NCBI RefSeq assembly: GCF_013408795.1
Contig: NZ_JACCCC010000001.1
Location: 2,170,001 to 2,234,000, forward strand
Source of the DNA: Spinactinospora alkalitolerans
GTDB taxonomy: Bacteria > Actinomycetota > Actinomycetes > Streptosporangiales > Streptosporangiaceae
DNA: 64,000 bases
Direction: 5' to 3'
In this document: piece by piece, positions 1 to 8,084 of the stretch
Position numbering within the stretch: position 1 is the first letter of the stretch
Layout of the letters: every line of letters begins with the position of its first letter
The notes under the pieces: model-generated
Database searches by the model: none
The model's input: the letters and a program-made list of their open reading frames with translations, nothing else
What the model was told of the DNA's origin: nothing
Translations under genes and position numbers: made by a program

Positions 1-1
1 C

Positions 2-397
2 GTGGACCGCTCGGTGCTGGAGAACATGATGAGCGCCGCGCCCGACCTGCCCGAGGTGGAGGCGCGCCGGACGCTGGGCTCGTTCCTGTTCACCGGCGAC
101 GACGTCGACAAGCCCGCCGGCGTGCTCTCCGGCGGGGAGAAGACTCGGCTGGCGCTGGCCACGCTCGTGGTCTCCAGCGCCAACGTGCTGCTGCTGGACG
201 AGCCGACCAACAACCTCGACCCCGCCAGCCGCGAGGAGATCCTCAGCGCGCTGCGCAACTACAAGGGGGCCATCGTGCTGGTGACGCACGACGAGGGCGC
301 GGTCGACGCGCTGCAGCCGGAACGGGTCATCCTGTTGCCCGATGGGGTCGAGGACGTGTGGAACGCCGAGTTCACCGACCTGATCGCCCTGGCCTGA
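2..397 (+). CDS. ABC-F family ATPase, C-terminal part (5' end outside window)
   Basis: This is the end of a gene whose start lies before base 1. The visible 131 residues carry the second nucleotide-binding domain of an ABC-F protein: the signature LSGGEKTR, a Walker B with LLLDEPTNNLD, and the switch His in VTHDEGAV. There are no membrane segments. ABC-F proteins are soluble twin-ATPase factors that act on ribosomes as translation factors or antibiotic-protection proteins. The frame is open right to the window edge, so the GTG at base 2 is probably internal. A strong hairpin follows the stop codon. Which ABC-F subgroup it belongs to cannot be told from this fragment. Confidence 0.9.
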   Translation: MDRSVLENMMSAAPDLPEVEARRTLGSFLFTGDDVDKPAGVLSGGEKTRLALATLVVSSANVLLLDEPTNNLDPASREEILSALRNYKGAIVLVTHDEGAVDALQPERVILLPDGVEDVWNAEFTDLIALA

Positions 398-430
398 CAG
401 AGCCCGGACCGACCTTTTTCCCGACCCCGG

Positions 431-459
431 ACGCGGGCGGCGCAGAGCGCCGCCCGCGT
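431..459 (+). terminator. Intrinsic-type hairpin after the ABC-F gene
   Basis: A 13-bp perfect GC-rich stem (arms 431-443 and 447-459) closes on the loop AGA, 34 bases past the ABC-F stop. No long T-run follows, as is usual in actinomycetes. It probably ends the ABC-F transcript. Confidence 0.65.
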
Positions 460-619
460 TGCCATGCCGCGCTTTACGGTCTCGGTTACGACGTGTCCGA
501 AATACGGTCGAAGGGCCGACACGCGTTCTTTTCCGGTGCCGGTGGGTAGCCAGCCGACGCCCCATGACTGATCATGGGCTGCAATGTCGCTTCGGTCGCC
601 AAGAGCACAGGAGGTACTC

Positions 620-832
620 GTGGCCGAGACCCTGAGAAAGGGCACCCGCGTGACGGGAACCGAGCGTTCGCAGCTCGCCACCGAGCTGAAGAAACGGTAC
701 GACGGCGGTGAGAGCATCCGGTCGCTGGCCGCCTCGACGGGGCGGTCCTACGGCTTCGTGCACCGCCTGCTCACGGAGGCGGGGGTGAGCCTGCGGGGCC
801 GCGGCGGGGCCACGCGCAGAAGCCGATCCTAG
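620..832 (+). CDS. Small helix-turn-helix DNA-binding protein
   Basis: A 70-residue basic protein starting at GTG 620, six bases after a perfect AGGAGG (609-614). The middle part (about residues 20-50; ELKKRYDGGESIRSLAASTG followed by RSYGFVHRLL) reads as a Hin/resolvase-like helix-turn-helix: a helix, the turn around ASTGRSYG and a recognition helix. The tail is Arg-rich. I recall similar small HTH proteins beside an ABC-F gene and an enoyl-CoA hydratase in Streptomyces, which supports a real conserved gene. Its target is unknown. It is likely a small nucleoid or regulatory protein, not a recombinase, since no catalytic domain is present. Confidence 0.8.
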   Translation: MAETLRKGTRVTGTERSQLATELKKRYDGGESIRSLAASTGRSYGFVHRLLTEAGVSLRGRGGATRRSRS

Positions 833-1017
833 AAACTGAGGGCACGAAACAGACTCTGACCTGCCTGAATACCTTCGCGGACCCGCCCTGGCGCGGTGCC
901 CGCCGCCGGTCCGACCCCCGGAGAGGAGCACGCCGCCCCCGAGGGGTTACTGTGAGGGCCGTCAACGGTGAACCGAATCCCGCTCGGTCATGGTGAGCGG
1001 GGGAGGCGGAGGTGTGC

Positions 1018-1833
1018 ATGGCGGAGGCGGCGATCCCTTCGGCCGAGGATCTGGCGGCGGCCGGACTGCGGCTGGAGCTGGACACCGCCGGCGCGGTCGC
1101 GACGATCACGCTCGCGCGACCCCGGCGGCGCAACGCCATGACCGGCCGCACCTGGACCACCCTGGCCCATGTCGGCCATAGCCTGCCCTCATCTGTCCGT
1201 ATTGTGGTCATCACCGGCGAAGGGCCGTCGTTCTCGGCCGGAATCGACCTCGCCATGTTCGGCCCCGAAGGAGTATCGGGAGAGACGTCCCTCTTCCGGC
1301 AGGCCGGTACGCGACCGCGGGACCGGGCGGCCCTGGACGAGGGCATCGCCGAGTACCAGGCGGGCTACCTGTGGCTGCGCCGCCCCGACATCGTCTCCGT
1401 CGCCGCCGTGCGCGGGCACGCCGTCGGTGCCGGCTTCCAACTCGCACTCGCCTGCGACCTGCGCGTCCTCGCCGACGACGCGAAGCTGTGCATGAAGGAG
1501 CCCGCTCTCGGCCTGGTGCCCGACCTCACCGGCACCAAACCGCTGGTGGAGCTGGTGGGCGTCAACCGCGCGATCGAGCTGTGCCTGACGGCGCGAACGG
1601 TCTCGGCGGAGGAGGCCCGCGAACTGCGGCTCGCCGAACTCGTGGTCCCCGGCTCCGACCTCGACGACGCCGTCGCCGACCTCGTGGCCGCGCTGCTGGC
1701 CGCACCGGCCGAGGCCGCGGCGGCCACCAAGGCGCTGCTGCTCCAGGCGCAGGGCAACACGCTGGAGGAGCAGGCCCGGGCCGAGCGCGCCGCCCAGGTC
1801 GAGCGCCTCATCGCCCTCAGCGCCCAGGGCTGA
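1018..1833 (+). CDS. Enoyl-CoA hydratase/isomerase family protein
   Basis: A 271-residue crotonase-fold protein. It has the typical N-terminal ARPRRRNAMTGRTW, the oxyanion-hole segment GPSFSAGIDL and the second loop RGHAVGAGFQLALACDLR, which together bind the CoA thioester carbonyl. KEPALGLVPDLTG matches the region that carries catalytic acids in hydratases. The expected catalytic Glu positions are hard to assign by eye, so hydratase versus isomerase is open. ATG 1018 is preferred over GTG 1012 because GGAGG at 1008-1012 is then well spaced. It is transcribed alone or with the HTH gene upstream. It probably acts in beta-oxidation or acyl-CoA catabolism in the cytoplasm. Confidence 0.85.
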   Translation: MAEAAIPSAEDLAAAGLRLELDTAGAVATITLARPRRRNAMTGRTWTTLAHVGHSLPSSVRIVVITGEGPSFSAGIDLAMFGPEGVSGETSLFRQAGTRPRDRAALDEGIAEYQAGYLWLRRPDIVSVAAVRGHAVGAGFQLALACDLRVLADDAKLCMKEPALGLVPDLTGTKPLVELVGVNRAIELCLTARTVSAEEARELRLAELVVPGSDLDDAVADLVAALLAAPAEAAAATKALLLQAQGNTLEEQARAERAAQVERLIALSAQG

Positions 1834-2110
1834 GAGCCCCGCCGCCCGACCGGCTCCGCCGCGTGGCGTGGACCACGCCGGGAATATCCGGAACCGCTTA
1901 CCGGTTAGGACCGGTTGTCTAGTACGCTGCTCCAGGCGGTCAATTCATGCTGCGCGCATCCGGCGCGCCGGGCCGTCTGGCGCCGGGGGAAGCTCTCCTG
2001 AACCCCCGTGTCGCGTTATCCGGCGCGTTTGTGTGATTTCTTCGCGGTTGCCGCTGTGGCCCCGAAGCCTTCCTCGAAACGCCGCCATTGATGAGGAAGG
2101 TTTACGTCAC

Positions 2111-3706
2111 TTGACGGACAATGCCGCATGCCCTGCTTTCGGTGATCTCGGCCTGCCCGCGAAGATCGTCGACAAGCTGCAGCAGAACGGGTTGACCAAC
2201 CCGTTCCCGATCCAGGCAGCGACGATCCCCGATGCCCTCGACGGCCGCGACGTGCTCGGCTGCGGCCGCACCGGCTCCGGCAAGACCCTGGCCTTCGGCC
2301 TGCCGGTGCTGGTCCTGGCCGGTCAGCAGCGCTCGGAGTCGCGCCGCCCGCGCGGCCTGGTGCTGGTCCCCACCCGCGAGCTCGCCCACCAGGTGCGCGA
2401 CGCCCTCGAGCCCTACGCGCACACCCTCGGCATGCGCATCGGCGACGTCGTCGGGGGCAGCTCCTACACCCGCCAGATCAACGAGCTGCGCCGCGGCGTC
2501 GACGTGCTCGTCGCCACCCCCGGCCGGCTCAGCGACCTGATCGAGCAGGGCGCCTGCGACCTCTCCGACGTCGTGCTCTCGGTCCTCGACGAGGCCGACC
2601 AGATGTGCGACATGGGCTTCATGCCGCAGGTCAGCGAGCTGCTCGACCAGGTCCGCCCCGGTGGCCAGACGCTGCTGTTCTCCGCGACGCTGGACGGCGA
2701 CGTGGACAAGCTCGTGCGCCGCTACATGAACGAACCGCGCACCCACTCGGTCGACCCGCCGGTCTCGCAGGTCACCACGATGGAGCACCACCTGCTCAAG
2801 GTGCTCCCGCGCGACAAGAACCAGGTCGTGACCCAGATCGCCGCGCGCGACGGCCGCACCCTCCTGTTCGTGCGCAGCAAGCACCGGGCCGACAGCATCA
2901 GCGAGCAGCTCGTCAACGCCGGTGTCCCGGCCGCGTCGCTGCACGGCGGCAAGACCCAGAGCGTGCGCACCAAGACGCTCGCCAAGTTCCGCGAGGGCCG
3001 CATCCAGGCGCTGGTGGCCACCGACGTCGCCGCGCGCGGCATCCACGTCGACGGCATCGACCTGGTGGTCAACATCGACCTGCCCACCGGCCACAAGGAC
3101 TACCTGCACCGCGGCGGCCGCACCGCGCGCGCCGGGGAGTCCGGCCGGGTCGTCTCCATCGTGGCGCCCAACCAGCGCCGCCAGGCCCGCCGACTGCTCG
3201 TCGACGCCGGCGTGGACGCCAAGCAGCACCTGGTCAACCCGGGCGACGAGCTGCTGACCGAGGTCACCGGCGCCCGCGAGCCCTCCTACGAGCCGTGGAT
3301 CGAGCCGCCGGAGCCCGAGCGCCGCGGTCGCGGCCGCGGTGGTCCGCGCCAGCGCCGCAACGGCTACGGGGGCGGCCGCCCGCGCGGCGAGCGTCGCGAC
3401 TTCGGTGACCGGCGCTCCCGCGGCGACCGCGACGGCCGCCCGCGCCGCGACTTCGGCGAGCGCGGCGACGGCGGCCACCGCGCCCCGCGCGGCGACGACC
3501 GCCGCGGCGGCCAGCGCGCCGACGGCGAGCGCCGTCCGTTCCGCGACGACCGCCCGCGCCGCGACGACCGCCCGTTCCGCGACGACCGCCCCGGTCGGCG
3601 CGGCGAGGACCGCCCGTCGTCCTGGCGCGGTGGTGACGACCGCCGCGGCGGTCGCAAGCCCTACCGCGGCGGCGAGCGCCGCCACCCGGGCGCCTCACGC
3701 GCCTGA
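2111..3706 (+). CDS. DEAD-box ATP-dependent RNA helicase with RGG-rich tail
   Basis: A 531-residue helicase starting at TTG 2111 after AGGAAGG (2094-2100). The Q motif (FPIQAATIP), motif I GRTGSGKT (about 52-59), PTRELAHQ, DEAD, SAT in LLFSATLDGD, and HRGGRTARAG are all present and in order, so the two RecA lobes are complete. From about residue 400 to the end the protein is low-complexity, dominated by Arg, Gly and Asp (RGRGRGGPRQRR, repeats of the type RDDRPFRDD), a tail typical of RNA-binding cold-shock helicases. The open frame extends upstream to 1868, but that part lacks family similarity and is better read as a 277-base leader, possibly with cold or growth control. A strong terminator follows. 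Confidence 0.9.
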   Translation: MTDNAACPAFGDLGLPAKIVDKLQQNGLTNPFPIQAATIPDALDGRDVLGCGRTGSGKTLAFGLPVLVLAGQQRSESRRPRGLVLVPTRELAHQVRDALEPYAHTLGMRIGDVVGGSSYTRQINELRRGVDVLVATPGRLSDLIEQGACDLSDVVLSVLDEADQMCDMGFMPQVSELLDQVRPGGQTLLFSATLDGDVDKLVRRYMNEPRTHSVDPPVSQVTTMEHHLLKVLPRDKNQVVTQIAARDGRTLLFVRSKHRADSISEQLVNAGVPAASLHGGKTQSVRTKTLAKFREGRIQALVATDVAARGIHVDGIDLVVNIDLPTGHKDYLHRGGRTARAGESGRVVSIVAPNQRRQARRLLVDAGVDAKQHLVNPGDELLTEVTGAREPSYEPWIEPPEPERRGRGRGGPRQRRNGYGGGRPRGERRDFGDRRSRGDRDGRPRRDFGERGDGGHRAPRGDDRRGGQRADGERRPFRDDRPRRDDRPFRDDRPGRRGEDRPSSWRGGDDRRGGRKPYRGGERRHPGASRA

Positions 3707-3722
3707 CCGGCGATACCGGCAA

Positions 3723-3767
3723 CGACGAGAAGTGGCCACGCCCGCAGGGCGTGGCCACTTCTCGTCG
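3723..3767. terminator. Bidirectional terminator between helicase and convergent gene
   Basis: A 21-bp perfect inverted repeat (3723-3743 and 3747-3767) with a three-base loop, placed between the stops of two converging genes. It should stop transcription from both sides. Confidence 0.85.
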
Positions 3768-3810
3768 GATGCTCCCCGTACTTCGGCGGGACCGCGGTGC
3801 GGTCCCGGGG

Positions 3811-4131
3811 TCAGTCCCTGTGCGGCTGGGCCTCGCCGCTCCGCTGCCCCTCGTCGTCGTGGTAGCGCTCGGGGGGCTCCACGATCACGACGTCGCGCTG
3901 GATGCCCAGCAGGTAGCCGGCCAGGCCGCCCACGACGAACAGTGCCGCGCCGGCGCCGAACACGACCCAGTTCGGTCCCATGATCAGACCGAGCCCGCCG
4001 GTGACGAAGCCGGCGATCATGATGGCCACGGCCACCCACGACGTCCAGCTTCCCCAGTGCGAGGAGCGCTCGAAGGACGCACCGATGTCGGGCTCGTCAC
4101 CCTTGTTGTGCTGCCGGTCGTCTCTGTCCAT
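3811..4131 (-). CDS. Small actinobacterial two-TM membrane protein
   Basis: A 106-residue protein starting at ATG 4131, with GGGAGG just upstream on the minus strand. An acidic/polar N-terminus is followed by SSHWGSWTSWVAV and two hydrophobic stretches (about 32-53 and 57-76), then a charged tail. The layout (His/Trp-containing head, two TM helices, Gly-rich turn) resembles the actinobacterial HGxxPAAW-type family of unknown function. The much longer open frame on this strand (to 7041) runs through the ABC exporter and oxidoreductase genes in antisense and is not coding. Function is unknown. Confidence 0.75.
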   Translation of the reverse strand: MDRDDRQHNKGDEPDIGASFERSSHWGSWTSWVAVAIMIAGFVTGGLGLIMGPNWVVFGAGAALFVVGGLAGYLLGIQRDVVIVEPPERYHDDEGQRSGEAQPHRD

Positions 4132-4326
4132 GCCGCACCTCCCTGTTGTGGCCGCTTTCCCGCTGGAGTGGGAGGCAAACGTCGGCCCGGCGCGGGAAGC
4201 AGCGGCCCCGCCGCCGCTGTTGACGGGCATGGCGACGGTTCGCACCGGCCCCGGCCGCGTATCGTCGCCGGCACCGCAGACGGCGAGACGGCGGGGGCAC
4301 CGCACACGATCGGGAGGACGCACACG

Positions 4327-6273
4327 ATGCAGGGGTCCAACGCCACGTGGAGCACGTTTCGCAGCTTCTCGCGGGACAGGAGCGTGGCGAGTGAGCGGCT
4401 GCGTCCGGGCACCGTGCGCAGGGTGGCCGGCCACGCCCGCGGCCACAAGCGCGAACTCGTGCTGTTCCTGCTGCTCACCGCTTTGGGCGGCGGCATCGTG
4501 GTGGCCACCCCGCTGCTGATGAAGGCGATCATCGACGAGGGCGTCGTGCCCGGCGACACCCGCCTCGTCGTCTGGCTGGCGCTGGCCCTGGCCGGCCTGG
4601 CCCTGGTCGAGGCCGTCCTCACCCTGGCCCAGCGCTGGTACTCCGCGCGCATCGGCGAGGGGCTCATCCACGACCTGCGCACCCAGGTGTTCACGCACGT
4701 CCAGCGCATGTCCCTGGCGTTCTTCACCCGGACCCAGACCGGTTCGCTGATCAGCAGGCTCAACACCGACGTCATCGGCGCGCAGCGCGCCCTGACCACG
4801 ACCCTGTCCTCGGTGGTCTCCAACGTGGTGAGCCTGGTGCTGGTCCTGGTCACCATGGTCGTGCTGTCCTGGCAGATCACCCTGCTGGTGCTGCTCCTGC
4901 TCCCGCTGTTCGTCGTCCCGGCCAAGGCGTTCGGCCGGAAGCTGGCCGTCATCACCCGGGAGCGGATGGCGCTGGACGCGCAGATGAGTTCGCTGATGAC
5001 CGAGCGCTTCAACGTCGGCGGCGCGATGCTGGTCAAGCTGTACGGCCGCCCCGAGGAGGAGTCGGCGGAGTTCGCCGGACGCGCGGCCAGGGTGCGCGAC
5101 ATCGGTGTCGTCTCCGCCATGTACAGCCGGCTGTTCTTCACCGGTCTCACCCTCGTCGCCGCCCTGGCCACCGCCGTCGTCTACGGTCTCGGCGGGGTGC
5201 TGGCCATCGGCGGCGCGCTCCAACTGGGCACGCTCGTCGCGCTGGCCACGCTGCTCACCCGGCTGTACGGGCCGCTCACCGCGCTGTCCAACGTGCACGT
5301 CGACATCATGACCGCGCTGGTCAGCTTCGACCGGGTCTTCGAGGTCCTGGACCTCAAGCCCTCGATCGCCGACCGGCCCGGCGCCCGCGACCTGCCGGAG
5401 GGCCCGGTGGGCGTGGAGTTCGAGGACGTGGCGTTCCGCTATCCGCACTCCTCGGAGGTCTCGCTGGCCTCCCTGGAGTCGGTCGCGGCCCCGGCCCGCG
5501 GCGACGACACCCGGCAGGCGGCCGAGCAGCCGGTCCTGAGCGTGGTGTCGTTCACGGCGGCACCCGGCGAGATGATCGCGCTCGTCGGCCCCTCGGGCGC
5601 GGGCAAGACCACGGTCACCCACCTGGTCACCCGGCTGTACGACCCCACTGAGGGGTCGGTGCGCATCGGCGGGCTGGACCTGCGCGAGGCCACCGGCGCG
5701 TCCCTGCGCGACACGGTCGGCGTGGTGACCCAGGACGCGCACCTGTTCCACGACTCCGTGGCCGCCAACCTGCGCTACGCCCGGCCCGGCGCCACCGAGG
5801 ACGAGATGGCCGAGGCGCTGCGCGCGGCCCGGCTGGAGCACCTCGTGGCCGAGCTCCCCGACGGGCTGGACACGGTGGTCGGGGAGCGCGGCTACCGGCT
5901 CTCCGGCGGGGAGAAGCAGCGGCTGGCGATCGCCCGGCTGCTGCTCAAGGCGCCCTCGGTGGTGGTGCTGGACGAGGCGACCGCGCACCTGGACTCCGAG
6001 TCCGAGGCGGCGGTGCAGGAGGCGCTGTCGGCGGCGCTGGCCGGGCGCACCTCGCTGGTCATCGCGCACCGGCTCTCCACCGTCCGCGAGGCCGACCGGA
6101 TCCTGGTGCTCGACCGGGGCCGCGTCATCGAGCAGGGCCGCCACGACGGCCTGCTCGCGCACGGCGGCCTGTACGCCCACCTGTACCGCACCCAGTTCGC
6201 CGCCCAGGAGAGCGGCGCCGCGCCGGCCGAGGGGGACCGGCACGCCGAGGGGGACCGGCACGCGGGAGTGTGA
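4327..6273 (+). CDS. ABC transporter, fused permease and ATPase (exporter type)
   Basis: A 648-residue half-transporter: an N-terminal six-helix exporter TMD (about residues 35-340), a linker, then an NBD with Walker A GPSGAGKT (about 421-428), signature LSGGEKQR, Walker B VVVLDEATAHLD and the H-loop in IAHRLS. ATG 4327 is chosen because GGGAGGA sits 9 bases ahead and the protein then begins at the usual length for the family. The final residues carry a tandem EGDRHAEGDRHA repeat. It would work as a homodimer exporting lipids, drugs or peptides. No partner gene or substrate clue lies nearby. Confidence 0.9.
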   Translation: MQGSNATWSTFRSFSRDRSVASERLRPGTVRRVAGHARGHKRELVLFLLLTALGGGIVVATPLLMKAIIDEGVVPGDTRLVVWLALALAGLALVEAVLTLAQRWYSARIGEGLIHDLRTQVFTHVQRMSLAFFTRTQTGSLISRLNTDVIGAQRALTTTLSSVVSNVVSLVLVLVTMVVLSWQITLLVLLLLPLFVVPAKAFGRKLAVITRERMALDAQMSSLMTERFNVGGAMLVKLYGRPEEESAEFAGRAARVRDIGVVSAMYSRLFFTGLTLVAALATAVVYGLGGVLAIGGALQLGTLVALATLLTRLYGPLTALSNVHVDIMTALVSFDRVFEVLDLKPSIADRPGARDLPEGPVGVEFEDVAFRYPHSSEVSLASLESVAAPARGDDTRQAAEQPVLSVVSFTAAPGEMIALVGPSGAGKTTVTHLVTRLYDPTEGSVRIGGLDLREATGASLRDTVGVVTQDAHLFHDSVAANLRYARPGATEDEMAEALRAARLEHLVAELPDGLDTVVGERGYRLSGGEKQRLAIARLLLKAPSVVVLDEATAHLDSESEAAVQEALSAALAGRTSLVIAHRLSTVREADRILVLDRGRVIEQGRHDGLLAHGGLYAHLYRTQFAAQESGAAPAEGDRHAEGDRHAGV

Positions 6274-6354
6274 GCGGCGCGGGATCGGGCAGCCATGATC
6301 ACGGGGACCGCCGCATCCGGACCCCGGCCAACGACGTGAGGAGACGACCCGGCC

Positions 6355-7365
6355 ATGCCAGTGACCACCCGTGAGGTACATCTCACCGCCCGTCCGCGGG
6401 GCGAGCCGACACCGCAGGACTTCGCCCTGGTCGAACGGGCTCTGCCCGAGCTCGGGGAGGAGCAGATGCTGGTGCGCAACCTGGCGGTGTCGGTCGATCC
6501 CTACATGCGCGGCAAGATGAACGGCAAGCGCACCTACACCGACCCCTACGAGCTGGACGAACCCATGGACGGCGGCGCGATCGGCGTCGTGCAGGAGTCC
6601 CGCAGCGGCGACTTCCCCGAGGGGACCACGGTGCTGCACGCGGCCGGCTGGCGGGAGCACGCTGTGCTCGACGCCGCGCGGGTCCGCCCGGTCAACGTGC
6701 CCGAGTCCCTCTCCCCGACCGCCTACCTGGGCGTGCTGGGGATGCCCGGCCTGACCGCCTACGTCGGGCTGCTGGACAAGGCCCGGATGCAGCGGGGCGA
6801 CACCGTGTTCGTGTCCGGGGCGGCCGGCGCCGTCGGCGGCATCGTCGGCCAGCTGGCCAGGATCAAGGGGGCCGCCCGCGTGGTCGGCAGCGCCGGGTCG
6901 GCCGAGAAGGTCGCCTACCTCGTCGACGAGCTGGGCTTCGACGCGGCGTTCAACTACAAGGACGGCCCGGTGGCCGAGCAGCTCGCCGGGGTCGCCCCCG
7001 ACGGCGTCGACGTCTACTTCGACAACGTCGGGGGCGAGCACCTGGAGGCGGCGATCGGCGCGGCCAGCGACTTCGCCCGGTTCGCGCTGTGCGGCGCGGT
7101 CTCCTCCTACAACGCGACCGAGCCGCAGCCCGGGCCGCGCAACATGTTCCTCATCGTCACCAAGCGGCTGAGCCTGCAGGGCTTCATCGTCGGCGACAGC
7201 GACCGCAGCAGCGACTTCTACCGCGAGATGGTCCCGCTCGTGGCCGAGGGCCGGCTGAAGTTCGCCGAGACCACCGTGGACGGCCTGGACAACGCGGTGG
7301 AGGCGTTCATCTCGATGCTGCGCGGCGGCAACATCGGCAAGATGGTGGTGCGCACCGGCACCTGA
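6355..7365 (+). CDS. NADP-dependent oxidoreductase, zinc-free MDR family
   Basis: A 336-residue medium-chain reductase. The N-terminus (TREVHLTARPRGEPT), SVDPYMRGKM and the nucleotide-binding SGAAGAVGGIVGQLA are hallmarks of the CurA/leukotriene B4 12-hydroxydehydrogenase-like group, which reduces enone double bonds with NADPH and lacks the structural and catalytic zinc ligands. VYFDNVGGE and NIGKMVVR near the end are also typical. A GAGGAGACGA site precedes ATG 6355. It is likely a stand-alone enzyme in detoxification or curcumin/enone reduction. The true substrate is unknown. Confidence 0.88.
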   Translation: MPVTTREVHLTARPRGEPTPQDFALVERALPELGEEQMLVRNLAVSVDPYMRGKMNGKRTYTDPYELDEPMDGGAIGVVQESRSGDFPEGTTVLHAAGWREHAVLDAARVRPVNVPESLSPTAYLGVLGMPGLTAYVGLLDKARMQRGDTVFVSGAAGAVGGIVGQLARIKGAARVVGSAGSAEKVAYLVDELGFDAAFNYKDGPVAEQLAGVAPDGVDVYFDNVGGEHLEAAIGAASDFARFALCGAVSSYNATEPQPGPRNMFLIVTKRLSLQGFIVGDSDRSSDFYREMVPLVAEGRLKFAETTVDGLDNAVEAFISMLRGGNIGKMVVRTGT

Positions 7366-7472
7366 GACCGCCCGCGCGGGTATAAGTGGCGGGGACGCGG
7401 ATTTTCCTGTGGATTACCGGGTGTGACCGTGAGAGGACTCCTGCGATGAGGAACCGGAGAAAGGAGCCGATC

Positions 7473-8036
7473 ATGGCCATGCCCGTGATGGTCGAGCCCG
7501 ATGAGTTCACCGCTCTGGAACTCGCGGCAGACCAGGTGGAAGTGCCCCAAGGCTACCGGGTCGAGATCATCGAGGGGAAAATCCTGGTGTCCGCTTCACC
7601 CGCCGGAATCCACGCGCTGCTCGTCCGCCAGGTGAGGTTGCAACTGGAACGGATACTGCCCTCGGGCATGGTCACCGCCGAGAACGTCACCGTAGCCCTG
7701 CCGGTCACCTCGCAGCGCTACATTCCCGACCTGGTGGTCTGTCCCGAGGAACTTCTGGACACGGAGGAGTGGACGTTTCCGGCCAATGAGGTGCTGCTGG
7801 CCCTGGAGGTCACCTCGCGCTGGAACGCCGACATCGACCGGGAGGTCAAGCCCATGGGGTACGCCTTCGACGACGTCGGGCACTACCTGCTCGTCGATCG
7901 CGGGAACCGGTCGGTCACCCTCTTCAGCGAGCCGGAGAAGGACGCCTACCGCCGCCGGATGACCGTACCGTTCGGGGAGGCGCTGCCGCTTCCCGACCCG
8001 TTCGACGCCGCGCTCGACACCGCCGGGTTCAAGTAG
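7473..8036 (+). CDS. Uma2 family (DUF820) restriction-endonuclease-fold protein
   Basis: A 187-residue protein. The N-terminal YRVEIIEGKILVS, then RYIPDLVV (the PD of a PD-(D/E)xK core) and LLALEVTSRWN (the E strand) are the Uma2 signature. YAFDDVGHYLLVDR completes the fold. ATG 7473 is used since AAAGGAG lies 6 bases upstream; ATG 7446 is an alternative. Uma2 proteins are widespread in actinomycetes and cyanobacteria. Their biological role is not settled, though a nuclease or mobile-element function is often proposed. No partner toxin or transposase is visible. Confidence 0.85.
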   Translation: MAMPVMVEPDEFTALELAADQVEVPQGYRVEIIEGKILVSASPAGIHALLVRQVRLQLERILPSGMVTAENVTVALPVTSQRYIPDLVVCPEELLDTEEWTFPANEVLLALEVTSRWNADIDREVKPMGYAFDDVGHYLLVDRGNRSVTLFSEPEKDAYRRRMTVPFGEALPLPDPFDAALDTAGFK

Positions 8037-8084
8037 GTCACGGCCGTCTACGGCCGTCTGTCGGCTGCGCGCCCTGACGGGCGG

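Noticed and set aside
1868-2110. N-terminal extension of the RNA helicase
   Set aside because: The extra 81 codons lack family similarity and precede a TTG with a fair ribosome site; read as leader.
3811-7041. 1076-codon minus-strand frame
   Set aside because: Only its last 106 codons (start 4131) form a real gene; the rest is antisense to the ABC exporter and the oxidoreductase.
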